A stretch of DNA of 64,000 bases from Congeria kusceri. Lineage: Eukaryota > Mollusca > Bivalvia > Myida > Dreissenidae. The stretch spans positions 1,923,001 to 1,987,000 of the forward strand of contig CM051034.1 in the NCBI GenBank assembly GCA_027627225.1, in the 5' to 3' direction. The notes beneath the pieces were generated by a model. The model did not search any database, had not been told where the DNA came from, and saw only the letters and a list, made by a program, of their open reading frames with translations. Shown one piece after another: positions 12,719 to 24,265 of the stretch (the first letter of the stretch is position 1; each line of letters opens with the position of its first letter). The translations under genes and the position numbers were made by a program.

Positions 12719-13045
12719 CTGACGCTAGCGTATTACATCCGTAATATATCACATTTTTGTAAAACCGTAGTGAATGGGCTGCGGAAACCTACAAGTGTCG
12801 TTAATATTCGTAGTATCGACAAACAACAACCTTAGGTACATGTAGGAAGATACAATCGGGGCACTATGCATCCCGCCTCATTACGAATAACACGTCCATC
12901 ATCAATCGTGGGTTATCGTTGCCAAAATCGCGACAGTGTGAGCGGGGCTTAACGCTGGCGTATAACAACTGTAGTAGATCGTAACACATCTTGGTGAAAT
13001 AGTTGTGAATTGGCTATGGAACACTACAAGTGTAGTATTAAGATA
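12719..13045. repeat. Two diverged direct repeats of about 95 bp, 230 bp apart
   Basis: GACGCTAGCGTATTACATCC at 12721 and AACGCTGGCGTATAACAACT at 12951 begin matching stretches that also share TGAATGGGCTGCGGAAACCT / TGAATTGGCTATGGAACACT and ACAAGTGT. Offset 230 bp. Confidence 0.65.
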
Positions 13046-14372
13046 GTAGGTCTTGAAATTATGTGAAAAAGTACTCATATACTAAATTGCATCGTGTCTC
13101 AGAAAGTTTCAAATGTAAATGTAGTTTGTATGACATTTGTACTTTTTGTAAATTGTATGACATATTAAAATAAAATTCAATACATCTGATAAAGTGTATA
13201 TCAACTTCGGTAGCATTGCTATATACACTAACTTTAAATGTTATTAAACGTTCAATGTTAAGACAAATAGAGAACAGAGCGTACTTATATTTTGAAAAAC
13301 AAACAGCACTTTTAAAAAGGTAATGTATTTAAATTGTAAGCACGAAACAACTGCTCAATCAAGTCAGTGCCACATTAAATTGTTTTTTTGTTTTTTTCAT
13401 TTACGAATCGCTGATGATATTTTTTTTATCAGTAATGATATGCGTAGTGTAACTAATTTTATATTTAAAGAAAGTGTTCACACAATTTCTTCTGTTAACA
13501 ACAGAACGTTTGAAAACAAAGAAAAACAAAAGCATAGGAACTCATCAACTCGAATATTTGTAAAAAAGAATACATGTAGTTCCTCCACCCGGATTGAACC
13601 AAATATTTCCTGAACAAATATAATCAGCAAAATTGACAATAAATACAAATCACGTGAACCACATTGTATAATGATATCGTGAGAACAACGCAAACATTTA
13701 TGAAAATATAAAACAAACAGCGGCAAATCATACACTGATTAACACTTACCTGATCTCCTTATATAGAAAACCCACCCAGATATATCGTATATACACACTT
13801 ATTTAAATTTCACTTTGCACTTTAAAAACAGACTGGCGGTACGTATTATGATGTATTTAATATTCGGTTGTTCGTTGTGCTAACTGGATAAGTCCAAATA
13901 CATATTGTGCAGTTGATGATCATAAATATATTTTTATTGCCAACATATACATCACGTATATGTTCAGTGTATGTACTAATTATTGAATTCTTTAGTAAAC
14001 AAAATATATCATATTGTAAACATGTATTGGACTAGAACCAATATGGATTCATGGCAGTGGATTTTTGTTAAGCTGTGCTGACAATATTGAGTAAAGAAAT
14101 ATTAGATATACAATCAACGATCACGTACAACAAAACATATTTAACTAATACAAACTTAATAGTATGCTGATGTTTAAAGTAACACATTTCTAAGACTTAA
14201 CTTAAAGACAATTATTAAACATACGTTGACATATAATTGTAAATGATAAACACAGTGCATATTTTACTTACAATTTTAAATAATATAAGAAAATCTGCAA
14301 ATATTTCATTAATAACTCAATTGAAAACGCATTCATAATAAAATGAAACTATGTACATGTACATACAATTCA
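13046..14372. other. AT-rich intergenic DNA
   Basis: Nothing supported. Frames at 13323-13613 (+) and 13478-13735 (-) overlap, are AT-rich and have no motif. Confidence 0.5.
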
Positions 14373-14378
14373 TTTATT
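14373..14378 (-). terminator. Possible polyadenylation signal of the protease gene
   Basis: AATAAA on the minus strand about 30 nt after the TAA stop of the protease gene. The region is AT-rich, so chance occurrence is possible, but the position fits a short 3' UTR. Confidence 0.4.
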
Positions 14379-14407
14379 TCAATTAATTACTATTCATCAA
14401 CATTTGT

Positions 14408-15289
14408 TTAACACAGCTTAAATTCAGCAGCATTGTATGGTTCTGCAAGCATTTCAAATGCCTCCTTCAGGCGTATTGCAGCATAACAAGGCCCACTGTG
14501 TCGTCCAACGTTATGTTTATAGCGACCAATGAGCATTGCTAATGCAAACAACTTATCCCTTTTTCTACTCATGGCACACACAATTGAACCACTGTCCCCA
14601 GGTTCAGAAACGGGCTTCTTTTTGCGTTCACGAATCATAATAACTTTAACAGTAGGATCGATTCCAAAATCGAAATTGGGATCCTGGATATAGCCGACTC
14701 CCGGTTTTGATTTCTGACCCCACAAAAATACCAATTGATCCTTTGCTGTTCTCCAAAAGTCTGCACTAGTCAGCTGAGCGTTCATCGTTTTAGTATCGTC
14801 GCCATCAACATAAAAGTATCTTGTTTCACACTGACCTCTAAAATCTGGATAAATTTGAACTGGAATGATATCTAAGTTTTCCGTTGAATGAATGTTTGCT
14901 TCACCAACTACCTCTTGTCCAACTTTAAGATAAACTGTGTTATTTGCTTCTTGTTCATCGACAGCCACATGTCGTGATATAAGGGCGACTAAAATAGAGT
15001 CAGTAATGTTTTCAGAGCCCTCTGGTTTGGGAATTTTCTCGGCAAATCCGCCGAGGGTTCCGGATGCGTCTAAAATAGGATCGCCTGGTTCATGTTTATG
15101 CAAATATTCGAACGATCCATGATGAATTTGATAACTTGTTATATCACGATCATCCAGTATTTGCTTCACGATTTGTTCATTGTTTGTGTTATCCGACATT
15201 TCGACGGAGTCGACCATGTATATCAGGAGTCTACCATTGCTCTTGGCACATCCAAGGACTCCCTTTGCGGTTAATACGTCTTTCAGAGC
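14408..15289 (-). CDS. Protease gene, terminal exon (catalytic domain)
   Basis: The exon begins after the acceptor TTATTTAAG and reads ALKDVLTAKGVLGC, ending EFKLC then TAA. It holds the whole protease-like domain: His of SRHVA, Asp of LDIIPV and Ser of GDSGS. The frame runs open upstream of the acceptor to a Met (15352), but the phase-0 match with the exon ending at 16510 argues for splicing, not for an intronless 314-residue protein. Confidence 0.72.
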   Translation of the reverse strand, partial: ALKDVLTAKGVLGCAKSNGRLLIYMVDSVEMSDNTNNEQIVKQILDDRDITSYQIHHGSFEYLHKHEPGDPILDASGTLGGFAEKIPKPEGSENITDSILVALISRHVAVDEQEANNTVYLKVGQEVVGEANIHSTENLDIIPVQIYPDFRGQCETRYFYVDGDDTKTMNAQLTSADFWRTAKDQLVFLWGQKSKPGVGYIQDPNFDFGIDPTVKVIMIRERKKKPVSEPGDSGSIVCAMSRKRDKLFALAMLIGRYKHNVGRHSGPCYAAIRLKEAFEMLAEPYNAAEFKLC

Positions 15290-18200
15290 CTTAAATAACG
15301 CAACAAAATACATTTTGACATATTGCGCACAGAACAACACAGACACATGCATTTGTAAATTGTATGGTTAACTGTCCGATATATACTAACTGTACAGTCG
15401 GATATTTTCGCACTTGGGTAAAATATGCGCGTTAAAATCAGCTTATTTATGTGAAGCAAACGAAAAATACCTTACTTTAGACTCATAATTTGTTTGGTAT
15501 TTAATCACAAAAGCTGTTAACTCTCATTATCATAACGATTCTAAGGTATCAATATAAAAGCTATGCAACTCCAAAGATATGCTCCATAAGCAGCCATGGC
15601 CCTTTTAAGGCAAGTGGCCAATCGTCTATACAAAAACAAATACAATGCCAAAAGCAATACGGCAAAATAAATTCCACTTGGACATAAAATCAGTGCATCT
15701 TCTACACAATGGATTCACACCTTTGGCCAATAATATGGTATAAATAAAAAATATATGAATATATGTAAATCCATTTTATTATGATTACATATAAATTATG
15801 TAAATCTAATGTATTTATCGATTTTCTCACAAAAGCTTCATTAATCACTCTTTTTTACAGAAACCTTAAAATATTCGACTATTTAAAACACAATCGACCA
15901 TGTACGTATTTCAGAAATATGTTTTTATTGATATTTTAATATTATAATTTCCCTACATGTAATAGTGTATGGTTCACCATTAACTGGTTCTTTATTTCTT
16001 TGTTTTGTGTATATAGAAATCATTGGTATGTTGCCTATTTCAGAATAAAGAATCTCTCCCTCTCTATTATTACAAACGTAGTAACATAACATGAATTTTC
16101 GCGGCATCACTTTAAAGATTTAATATAATTAATGTGGGAAAGTGTATCAAGCTTCAACCAATGATGAACAAATTATAGATTTCCATTACGCACAGAATGA
16201 TTGTATTTATGACTAAAATATGTTGCAAATAAGAACGGTTTTAACACTTGCAGATAACTGTTTTGCAACAGACTGCAACTTACATATCAATCCATTCTAC
16301 ATGTGTAGAAAAAACTAAAGATACCTTTAATTTGCAAGCATGCATAAAACAAACGAGCGCACGTATATCTCTTCGTTTATATTATAATTTACGGTTACAA
16401 TAAAGCGTTAATAGTCTCCATGGTAATCTGGTAAAACATGCCAATAACTAAAATACAAATCATTTAATTGGTTTGGAATAACGGCTGATGTGTAAACTAT
16501 TTATCATACCGTGTCCATATTTTGTGGGTCCTTTCTTTTGGGTGGAAAGTCGGGCCATTCAACAGCCGGTACTTCGCTTCTTTCATATGCACAGTGTATG
16601 CTCTCCCATATATCTTCCACTTCTGCATAACAAATACAAAGCACATGATATAATAAATTGATGTACGTGTTTATGTATTTTATTCAAATAAAATAATGAT
16701 CTACAAATACGTACCGGCTATGTTTCCTGACTGTTGCTCGCGGAGGCGCTCTGACAAGTTTCGCAATATTCTGAAAGCGAAACGTTCCAGTAAATCATCT
16801 GCAGCAGTCATTTTGTGTTCGTGGTTTGAATAAGCGACAAGCGTTTTACTAGAAAATTCAATGGCCTCTGATTCTGAATTTTCACCAACAAACAGAAGGC
16901 AAAATACGCTTTCACACTCGATATTAAATTTACTTAAATAGTCCTTCATTGCCATTTGCTTGTCTATATTGGCTATTATTATAGCAGCCATGTGTAATTC
17001 CCTGATTTCCTCAGCTACTTTATCCATCGTCAAAGATGGCTTAGTCGGTGTTTTTAACGTGTCGTCGTATGTCTCATAGATCTTTACACGATTTGCTTTA
17101 ATGATATTATTCTGATGTTCTTTTAGTGGCAATTCGATTGATGCACACATTTCAGCTATCATCTGAACTGTGTCCCATGCAGTTTCACTCGCGTGAAACG
17201 TTGCCAGATCATGTTCAGTTGCAAGCAATGGACCAATGTCATCTGTGGAGTAAATAAAGAAAAGAACATACAACACACACAGTATATGTATTAAACATTA
17301 CATTTCAGATGGACTCACCACAGTACGTTATCGTTAAAATGGGGTTTGCGCTTTTTTTCAGTTTGAAATGTTACTCACTTCCAATTTCGTTTTAATGCCA
17401 TACGATTACAATGTAACGTGGGCTATTTATTGATGTACAATGGAAACAAAAACAATAATCTTAAAGATTGTGGCAGCATGTTAGTGCGTGGGCGCTTCAT
17501 TGAAAATGGGGGAATACTTGTAGAGGTATAGCATAAATGCTGATTGACTACATGGGCACTCACCTACACCATACATTACAATAAATTTACCGATTAATGG
17601 TTTATTTTTCAGCAATTTTCAAGAATATACACTGCTGAAGATTGTCAAAGCAAAGGACATTCTTTTTTATCAACATACAAAACGCGGACATTGAAACATG
17701 TTTTTGATTACGTTCCAATCTATTTACATTAATAAATTATAATAATAATATTATTATAATTATTATTATTATTATTGGTTTATTATTACTGTTGGTTTAT
17801 TATTATTAGTTTATTATTATTAGTATTATTCTTATGATTATTTTTATTATTATCATTATTATTATTATTATAATGTTATTATTAATAATAATAATAAAAA
17901 TAATCATAATACAAACCAATAATAATAATAAATCAATAATAATAATCATCATATTTAAATAATGCCAAAATAATAATAATAATCATAATAATCATCATCA
18001 TCATCATCATAATAGTAATACAAATTGTGTTTATTATTATTATTATTTTATTTTTTTATTATAATTATACCACTAGTGTTTATTACTATTATGACAACTG
18101 TTCAACCATATCCACTACACATTAACTAAAGAATTAATTTATAAAAAAATATATAATAAATAAACATAAAATAAATAAATAAATAAGTAAAGAAATATAC

Positions 18201-21200
18201 AAATAAATAAATAAATAAATAAATAAATAAAACTAGAAAAAAAAGAAATCAAAATTAATAAATAAAAGGTTTTCCAATAAATCAGACACACTTTTTTCAC
18301 CATTAATGTACTGAGTCACTCAAACAGTATAAACTTTTTGTCAGTAGCAAAGGTTGTTATTCATATCCATATTTTCTTGCAAATTTCATTGACAAAAGCA
18401 GCTTTAATATTTGAATCCAGTGTGTTGTCTGCGTTAAAATAGAGAAGAAAATCCCATCTTAAAAGTGGGAAACTTTTCAAATTTTTTTCCCATTTTTGAA
18501 AGTGGGAAAAAATACCATGGGATTTTTTATTTTTATCAAACATGTCAAAACGTATCAAAAACACACACGTTTTCTACTTATTTTAAGCTAAAACACAGTA
18601 AATCTTAGAAGGACTTGAGAAAATCCAGCAAAATGACATTGAGCCATGTGTGAAGTTTTAATAGAATATCTGTAGTAGATTATACAGATATTATGAAGTT
18701 GTTGCACGCAAACATTAACCTGAAATGTCTAAGTACAAAAAGGGGCATAATGCGGCTAAATTGCAGGTCAGAGTTATGGGCCTTGGTCAGTGACCTTATA
18801 TAATGACCCTGAATACATGTGTGAAGTTTCAATTGAATATCTGTAGTAGTTATAGAGATATAGAGTTGCTGCAAACAAACTTTAACCTAAAGTACAACAA
18901 GAGTGCCATTGTCACAAAGATACGCCCATCAAAGAAGCTTTCTGGGGATAAAGATTCAACGACTTAATCGAAACCTCAAAGCTAATAAGGTAGAGTCATG
19001 GTATCTGTGCATCTAATTGATCTCAAAAGCCTCTCTCTCCATATATATTCTTAAATATATAATCAAGATGACAAAAGAAACAAGAAACATGGAAATTCAA
19101 CCAAAACCAAATTTTTCAAACGAAATGCAATAGTCAGCACAACCTGGACCCCATCTATCCCATATGCAATCTCAAGCGGGGCATAGATATAAGGTATCAA
19201 TGTATGAATTTTCATTAAAATATCTCAATGTGTTCTCAAGCTATTGAGAGGAAACCATTCTTTTTATTTTAGTAATGGTGACGATGACCCCACCCACTCT
19301 ATACGCAATCCCAAGCGAGGTCTCAGTATAAGGTATCTATGTATGAAGTTTCATTAAAATATCTCAATGTGTTCTCAAGTTATTGAGTGGAAACCATTTT
19401 TCCATTTTTAGTAATGGTGACCTTGACTTGGACCTCACCCACCCCATACGCAATCCAAAGCGAGGTCTTGATATAAGGTATCCATGCATGAAGTTTCATT
19501 GAAATATCTCTATTTGTTCTCAAGTTTTTGATGGGAAACTATTTTTCTCTTTTAAGCAACAATGACCTTGACCTTTACCCCAACATCCCCATATGCAAAC
19601 CTAAGCAAGGTCTCAATATAAAGTATCAATGTCTTAAAGTTTCATTAAAATATCTCAATGCATGCTCAAGTTATTGAGCAGAAAATGTTTTTCTATTTTT
19701 AGTAACAGTGACCTTGACCCCACCCATCCCATATGCAATCCCAAGCGAGGTCTCGAAATAAGGTATCTACGTATTAAGTTAAATGCCAATATCTCAAGGT
19801 GTTCTCAAGTTATTGAGCTCAAACGGTTTTTCTATTTTTAGTAACAGTGACCTTGACCTTCACCCCACCTACCTCACATGGGATCCCAAGTGAGGTTTCA
19901 ATATAAGGTATCGATGTATTAAGTTTCATTAAAATATCTCAATGCATTCTAAAGTTATTGAGCGGAGAAAGTTTTTCTATTTTTAGTAACAGTGACCTTG
20001 ACTTTGACCCAACCCACCCCATATGCAATCCCAAGCGAGGTCTCGCAATAAGGTATCTATGTATGAAGTTTCATTACAATAACTCAATTTGTTCTCAAGC
20101 TAGAGTGGAAACAAAAAGTTGACACAACAGCTTCGCCTTTGACCTTAAATTGTGACCTTGACCATACACCTAGGGACCTGGTTCTGCGCGCGACACTAGA
20201 CCTCATCATGCTTGTCCTTTCTGCGAAGTTATTTTAAAATGCATCCATGCTGGATGAAGACATGCTCCGGACAAAGTGTTAAGTATTGATTTCTTATATT
20301 TAACCTTTGACCTTGAATTGTGGCCTTGACCTTGAAATTAAGGACCTAATTCTTGTGTGCGACATTCCGGCTAATCATGCTTATCACTTCTGCCAAGTTA
20401 TTATCCATGCTGGACAAAGTTATGCTCCAGACTAAGTGTTAAGGATTAATTTCCAATATTTGACCATTGACCTTGAATTTTTACCTATGGACCTGGTTCT
20501 TGCGCAAAACACTCCGTCTCATGATGCTTACCACTTCTGCCAAGTTATTTAAAAATCCATCTATGCTCGACAAAAATATGCTCCGGACAAAGTGGTAAGT
20601 ATAGATTTTTTTATATTTGACCTTTGACTTTGAATTGTGACCTTAACGTTGGACCAAGTCACCTGGTTCCTGCGCGCGACACTCCGGCTCATCATGCTTA
20701 TCATTTCTGCCAAGTTATTAGAAAATCCATCCATGCTGGGCAAAGTTATGCTCCAGACAAAGAGTTAAAAATTGATTTCCTATATTTGACCTTTGACCTT
20801 CAATTGTGACCTTGATCTTGGACCTAGGGACCTGGTTCTTGTGCACGACACTCTGTCTCATCATACTTATTACTTCTGCCAAAAAGTTATTTGAAAATCT
20901 ATCCATGCTTGACAAAGATATGCTCTGGACAAAGTGGTAAGGATAGATTTGTTATATTTGACCTTTGATCTTGAATTGTGACCTTGACCTTGGACCTAGG
21001 GACCTGGTTTTTGGGAGTTCCCATAGTACGACTCGTTTTTCAAACGAGCGTATAAAAAGAGGCATAATTCTGCTAAATTGCAGGTCAGACTTATGGGCAT
21101 TGGTCAGTGACCTTATATATTGACCCTCAAAACATGTGTGATGTTTCAATTGAATATCTGTAGTAGTTACAGAGATATGGACTTAACCATAGCATTACAC

Positions 21201-21393
21201 CGACGCCGACGAACGGGTAAGTAGTATAGCTCAAGCTAATCAGTGAATAGTCGAGCTAAAAACAAACAGGCTAACAGTTTATATTGTCACATTTCATCAC
21301 TTTAATATGAAAATACTAACGTGTTCTAGGCAATCTCCCCAGGTCATCATTGTGTGACTCAAACTCTGGTGCAGTCGATACATAATCTTCCAA
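14408..21393 (-). CDS. Helical domain + trypsin-like serine protease, multi-exon gene, 5' incomplete
   Basis: Four exons are visible on the minus strand: 21393-21321, 17242-16715, 16622-16510 and 15289-14408 (stop). Each junction has AG/GT signals and the phases agree (0 in, then 1, 1, 0), giving 531 residues of continuous frame. The first about 240 residues look alpha-helical and match no family I know. The last about 290 carry a chymotrypsin-fold pattern: His in ALISRHVA (residue 345 of the partial protein), Asp in LDIIPV (378), Ser in PGDSGS (471), plus a hydrophobic-Gly stretch (LVFLWGQ) between Asp and Ser. That spacing fits the family. No signal peptide or membrane segment is seen in the known part, so a cytosolic protease is possible. 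The start codon lies further upstream and was not found. The protease assignment is from motifs only; specificity and the role of the helical part are unknown. Confidence 0.72.
16510..16622 (-). CDS. Protease gene, internal exon of 113 nt
   Basis: Acceptor TTATGCAG and donor GTATGA bound a frame that completes the codon split by the previous exon (G + AA = Glu) and ends in phase 0. It reads EVEDIWESIHCAYERSEVPA and then a Pro/Lys-rich linker (WPDFPPKRKDPQN). It probably links the helical part to the protease domain. Confidence 0.65.
16715..17242 (-). CDS. Protease gene, 528-nt exon coding the helical domain
   Basis: Acceptor CTCCACAG and donor GTACGT. The exon encodes about 175 residues rich in Glu, Lys, Ala and Leu (for example ASETAWDTVQMIAEMCASIE, and near the end LLERFAFRILRNLSERLREQ), which reads as several amphipathic helices. 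No catalytic motif or metal-binding pattern is seen. It could be an oligomerisation or recognition module, but I do not recognise the family. Confidence 0.65.
17735..18245. repeat. ATT/AAT/AAAT microsatellite tract inside the protease intron
   Basis: About 500 bp of imperfect TTA/TAA/ATT repeats on alternating strands, ending in (AAAT)n near 18170-18230. TAATAA blocks face TTATTA blocks and can fold back. Confidence 0.9.
18660..18900. repeat. Repeat family F2 block
   Basis: Shows the F2 signature: GGGGCATAATGCGGCTAAAT, GCAGGTCAGAGTTATGGGCC, TTGGTCAGTGACCTTATATA, GTGTGAAGTTTCAATTGAAT and ATCTGTAGTAGTTATAGAGA. Other copies: 21050-21190, 42530-42890, 43165-43430 and 46010-46205. Confidence 0.8.
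19075..20125. repeat. Repeat family F1, about six tandem-like units, inside the protease intron
   Basis: Begins with AAACAAGAAACATGGAAATT, the same head as at 35795 and 44110. Then repeated units of about 140-150 bp: CATATGCAATCCCAAGC, AGGTATCTATGTATGAAGTT, TCATTAAAATATCTCAATG, TCTCAAGTTATTGAG, GTGACCTTGACC. Confidence 0.9.
20126..21045. repeat. Repeat family F3, about five units
   Basis: Units contain TTTGACCTTTGACCTT, AATTGTGACCTTGACC, GGACCTGGTTCTTG, CGACACTCCGGCTCATCATG, CTTCTGCCAAGTTATT and CATGCTGGACAAAG, period about 155 bp. It passes directly into an F2 unit at 21050. Related sequence at 26580-27425. Confidence 0.85.
21050..21235. repeat. Repeat family F2 copy next to protease exon 21321-21393
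   Basis: GAGGCATAATTCTGCTAAAT, TGCAGGTCAGACTTATGGGC and ATATCTGTAGTAGTTACAGA, with a tail CGACGCCGACGAACGGGTAA. It ends about 85 bp from the exon. Confidence 0.75.
21321..21393 (-). CDS. Protease gene, most upstream exon found (73 nt)
   Basis: The pyrimidine tract TTGGTTTTTCCAG precedes the frame LEDYVSTAPEFESHNDDLGR and then LPRT plus one base, followed by donor GTTAGT. That one base plus the first two of the exon at 17242 make His, keeping frame. It starts in phase 0, so at least one earlier exon must exist upstream of 21393. The 4.1-kb intron that follows it is filled with dispersed repeats and AT-rich microsatellite. Confidence 0.6.
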
Positions 21394-21899
21394 CTGGAAA
21401 AACCAATTGTGAATATTTTTTATATTGCCGTACATCAGACATATCACACTAAATTGGACAGCATCACCAGAACATCACCATCACCACAAAGTTGTAATAG
21501 CGCCAGTCTGTTTCCTGAAGCATGCTAAGTAACTAAATAACTATACTCAATAGAAGTTTGAATTATGTGTGACATTATTTTAAGGCAGTGACTTTTGGTT
21601 TTAAGGACGGCTTTTGTTTTGAATTAAAACCATTACAAAAATACATCTTTTATGACATAAACAAATGCTGTCACTATCAGGTGCCCCCGAATGCTCTGTC
21701 AGTATGTGCCATCTTTGACACCAAAATGATTCTTTGTAAATAGAAGAGAATGAAAACTGTAAACTACATTACTGCAGTCAGAATGACATATCTGGAAAAA
21801 CTTATGAATAACTTCAACAACAATTTCTAGGTGAAACTACAGCTCCGGGAGTCTGATGTTTCGCCTGATACCAGATAGCTTACGTGAATCCAAATGAAG

Positions 21900-22390
21900 A
21901 AGCACTTAAGGTTAATGCTGAAATTTTGTTTAATAGATTTATTGAAATCTTCAAAAGCACTGCACTCTGGCTAATTGCAAAGAAGAAACTAAAAATGTGA
22001 CGAAAAAATAAGTATGAAAATTTACAAAGGGCAATAACTCCGAAAGTATGATGTGCATAGTAACAGTTCTTGTGCACTGCACTTCTCCTCAATGAGATCT
22101 GTCTACCTATGAAGTTTCAAGTTGATAGCTTTCATAGTCTTAGAGTTCTGCTCTGGACAAAAATTAAGTATGAAATTAAACAAAGGGCAATAACTCCAAA
22201 AGTATGAGATGCAGAGTTACAGTTCTTGTGCACTGCACTTCCCCTCAATGTGATCTATCTATATATGAAGTTTCATGTTAATAGCTTTAGTAGTCTAAGA
22301 GTTATGATCCGGACAAGCGAAAGGGGCCGCCGCCGCAGCCGACACCGCTGCCGACATAAGTAACCCCTGTATGTGACCTAGTCAGGCGAC
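21900..22390. repeat. Repeat family F5, two units plus tail
   Basis: AAAGGGCAATAACTCCGAAA, AACAGTTCTTGTGCACTGCA and CTTCTCCTCAATGAGATCTG repeated about 175 bp apart, ending in a CGCCGCCGC-type tail. Related copies at 43490-44110 and 45780-45960. Confidence 0.75.
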
Positions 22391-22549
22391 ACAAAAAAGG
22401 GGCATAAATCTTTACAAATACAGAAAAGAGTTATGGAGCTTAGTTTCCCTGTTTGAGACATTAATAGTAAAGAAGTATTTCAAGTTTCAAGTAAATACCT
22501 TTAATAGAATTGAAGAAGTTGGAGTTCATGACAACTAACCAAAATGTCT

Positions 22550-23430
22550 TAGTAAACAAGATGGCTCTGAGGGCCCTAGGATGCTCACCTGAGACCTTGT
22601 GACCCAATTGAAATGTGCATCCTAGAGGCGTGGCTTATTTTATCCCAGGGGCATAATATGAACAATCTTGAACAAACCACTGGGCCTTGCGGTTTCAGGG
22701 AAAGATTTTAAAAGTAGCTTTGCTATTTAAGTCTATATAAAGCATATAACCCCTCGAGTGCCACCAGATTTGACCGCAGGGGCATAATTTGAACAATCTT
22801 TGGAGAGGACCACGATGCTATGTTATGTACCAAATATATGAAAGTTGTGGGCCTTGCCGTTTCAGAGGAAAAGATTTTTAGTCATTTTGCTATTTAAGTC
22901 TATATAAAACATGTGACCCCCGGGACGTGACCAGATTTGACCCCAGGGGCATAATTTGAACAATCTTTGTAGAGGACCACTATACAGATGTAACGTACCA
23001 AATATGAAACCTCTAGGTCTTTCGGTTTCAGAGGAGAAGAATTTTGAAGTCATTTTGCTATTTAAGTCTATATAAACCATGTGACCCATGGGGTGTGGTC
23101 AGTTTTGACCCATGGGACATAATTTGAACAATCTTTGAAGAGGACCACTTGAGGATGTTAGTCATGTTACATACCAAATACCAAACCTCTGGTTCTTGCG
23201 GTTTCAGAGGAGATTTTAAAAGACATTTTGCTATTTAAGTTGATATAAACCATGTGACCTTTGGGGTGTGACCAGTTATGACCCCACGGGCATAATTTGA
23301 ACAATCTTTGTAGAGGACTACTATATGATGTTACTTACCAAATAAGAAACCTTTGGGCCTTGCGGTTTCTCACGAGAAGATTTGTGAAGTCATTTTGCTA
23401 TATAAGTCTATACAAGATGGCCCTAGGTCG
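22550..23430. repeat. Repeat family F4, about five units
   Basis: GGGGCATAATTTGAACAATC, TTTGTAGAGGACCACTATAC, ACCAAATATGAAACCTCTGG, CCTTGCGGTTTCAGAGGAGA, TTTTGCTATTTAAGTCTATA and AACCATGTGACCC, period about 170 bp. The block starts with AACAAGATGGCTCTGAGGGC. Confidence 0.85.
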
Positions 23431-24265
23431 CTCACATGATATCTATGTATGAAGTTTCATTAAAATATTTCAATACGTTCTGAAGTTATTGAGCGAAAAC
23501 TGTTTCCCATTTTTAGTAACAGTGACCTTGACCTTTATCCCACCCACCACATACGTAAAGCAAGGTCTGTATATAAGGTATCTATGTATGAAGTTTCATT
23601 AAAATATCTCAATGCGTTCTTATGTTATTGAGCGTAAACTGTTTTTCTACTTTTAATAACAGTGACCTTGACCCCACCCACCCCATAAGCAAACCCAAGT
23701 CAGGTCTCGATATAAGATATGTGTATTAAGTTTCATTAAAATATCGCAATGTGTTCTTAAGTTATTGAACGGCAACCGTTTTTCTATTTTTCGTAACGGT
23801 TACATTGACCCCACCCACCCCATATGCAATCCCAAGCAATGTGTCGATATAATGTACCTATGTATTATGTTTAATTAAAATAGCTAACTGCGTTCTCAAG
23901 GTATTTAGCGGAAACCATTTTTCTATTTTATCAACAGTGACCGTGACCTTTATCCCACCCACCCCATATGCAATCCCATCAAGGTCTCAATATAATGTAT
24001 GTATTTAGTTTCATTATAATATCTCAATGCGTTCTCAAGAAATTGAGCAGAAACCGTTATTCTATTTATAGTAACAGTGACCTTGACCCCTCCCATCCCA
24101 TATGTAATCCCATGCGAGGTGTCGATATAAGGTATCTTTGTATTAAGTTTCATTAAAATATCTCAATGCGTTCTAAGTAATTGAGCGGAAACCATTTTTC
24201 TATTTTTAGTAACAGTGACCTTGACCCCACCTATCTCGTATGCAATCCCAATCGAGTTCTCGATA
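23431..24265. repeat. Repeat family F1 inserted within the F4 array
   Basis: Five to six F1 units (CATATGCAATCCCA, TATTAAGTTTCATTAAAATA, GGAAACCGTTTTTC, CAGTGACCTTGACCCC) sit between two stretches of F4. Confidence 0.85.

Noticed and set aside
14408..15352. The terminal protease exon read as an intronless 314-residue gene starting at 15352
   Set aside because: The first 21 codons lie upstream of a good acceptor, and phase-compatible exons upstream extend the protein; the Met-led start is probably intronic.
18361..18564. 67-codon minus-strand frame in the protease intron (FDKNKKSHGIFSHFQKWEK)
   Set aside because: It overlaps an inverted AT-rich repeat (TTTTTCCCATTTTTGAAAGT / AAAGTGGGAAA) and has no splice-compatible borders with neighbouring exons.
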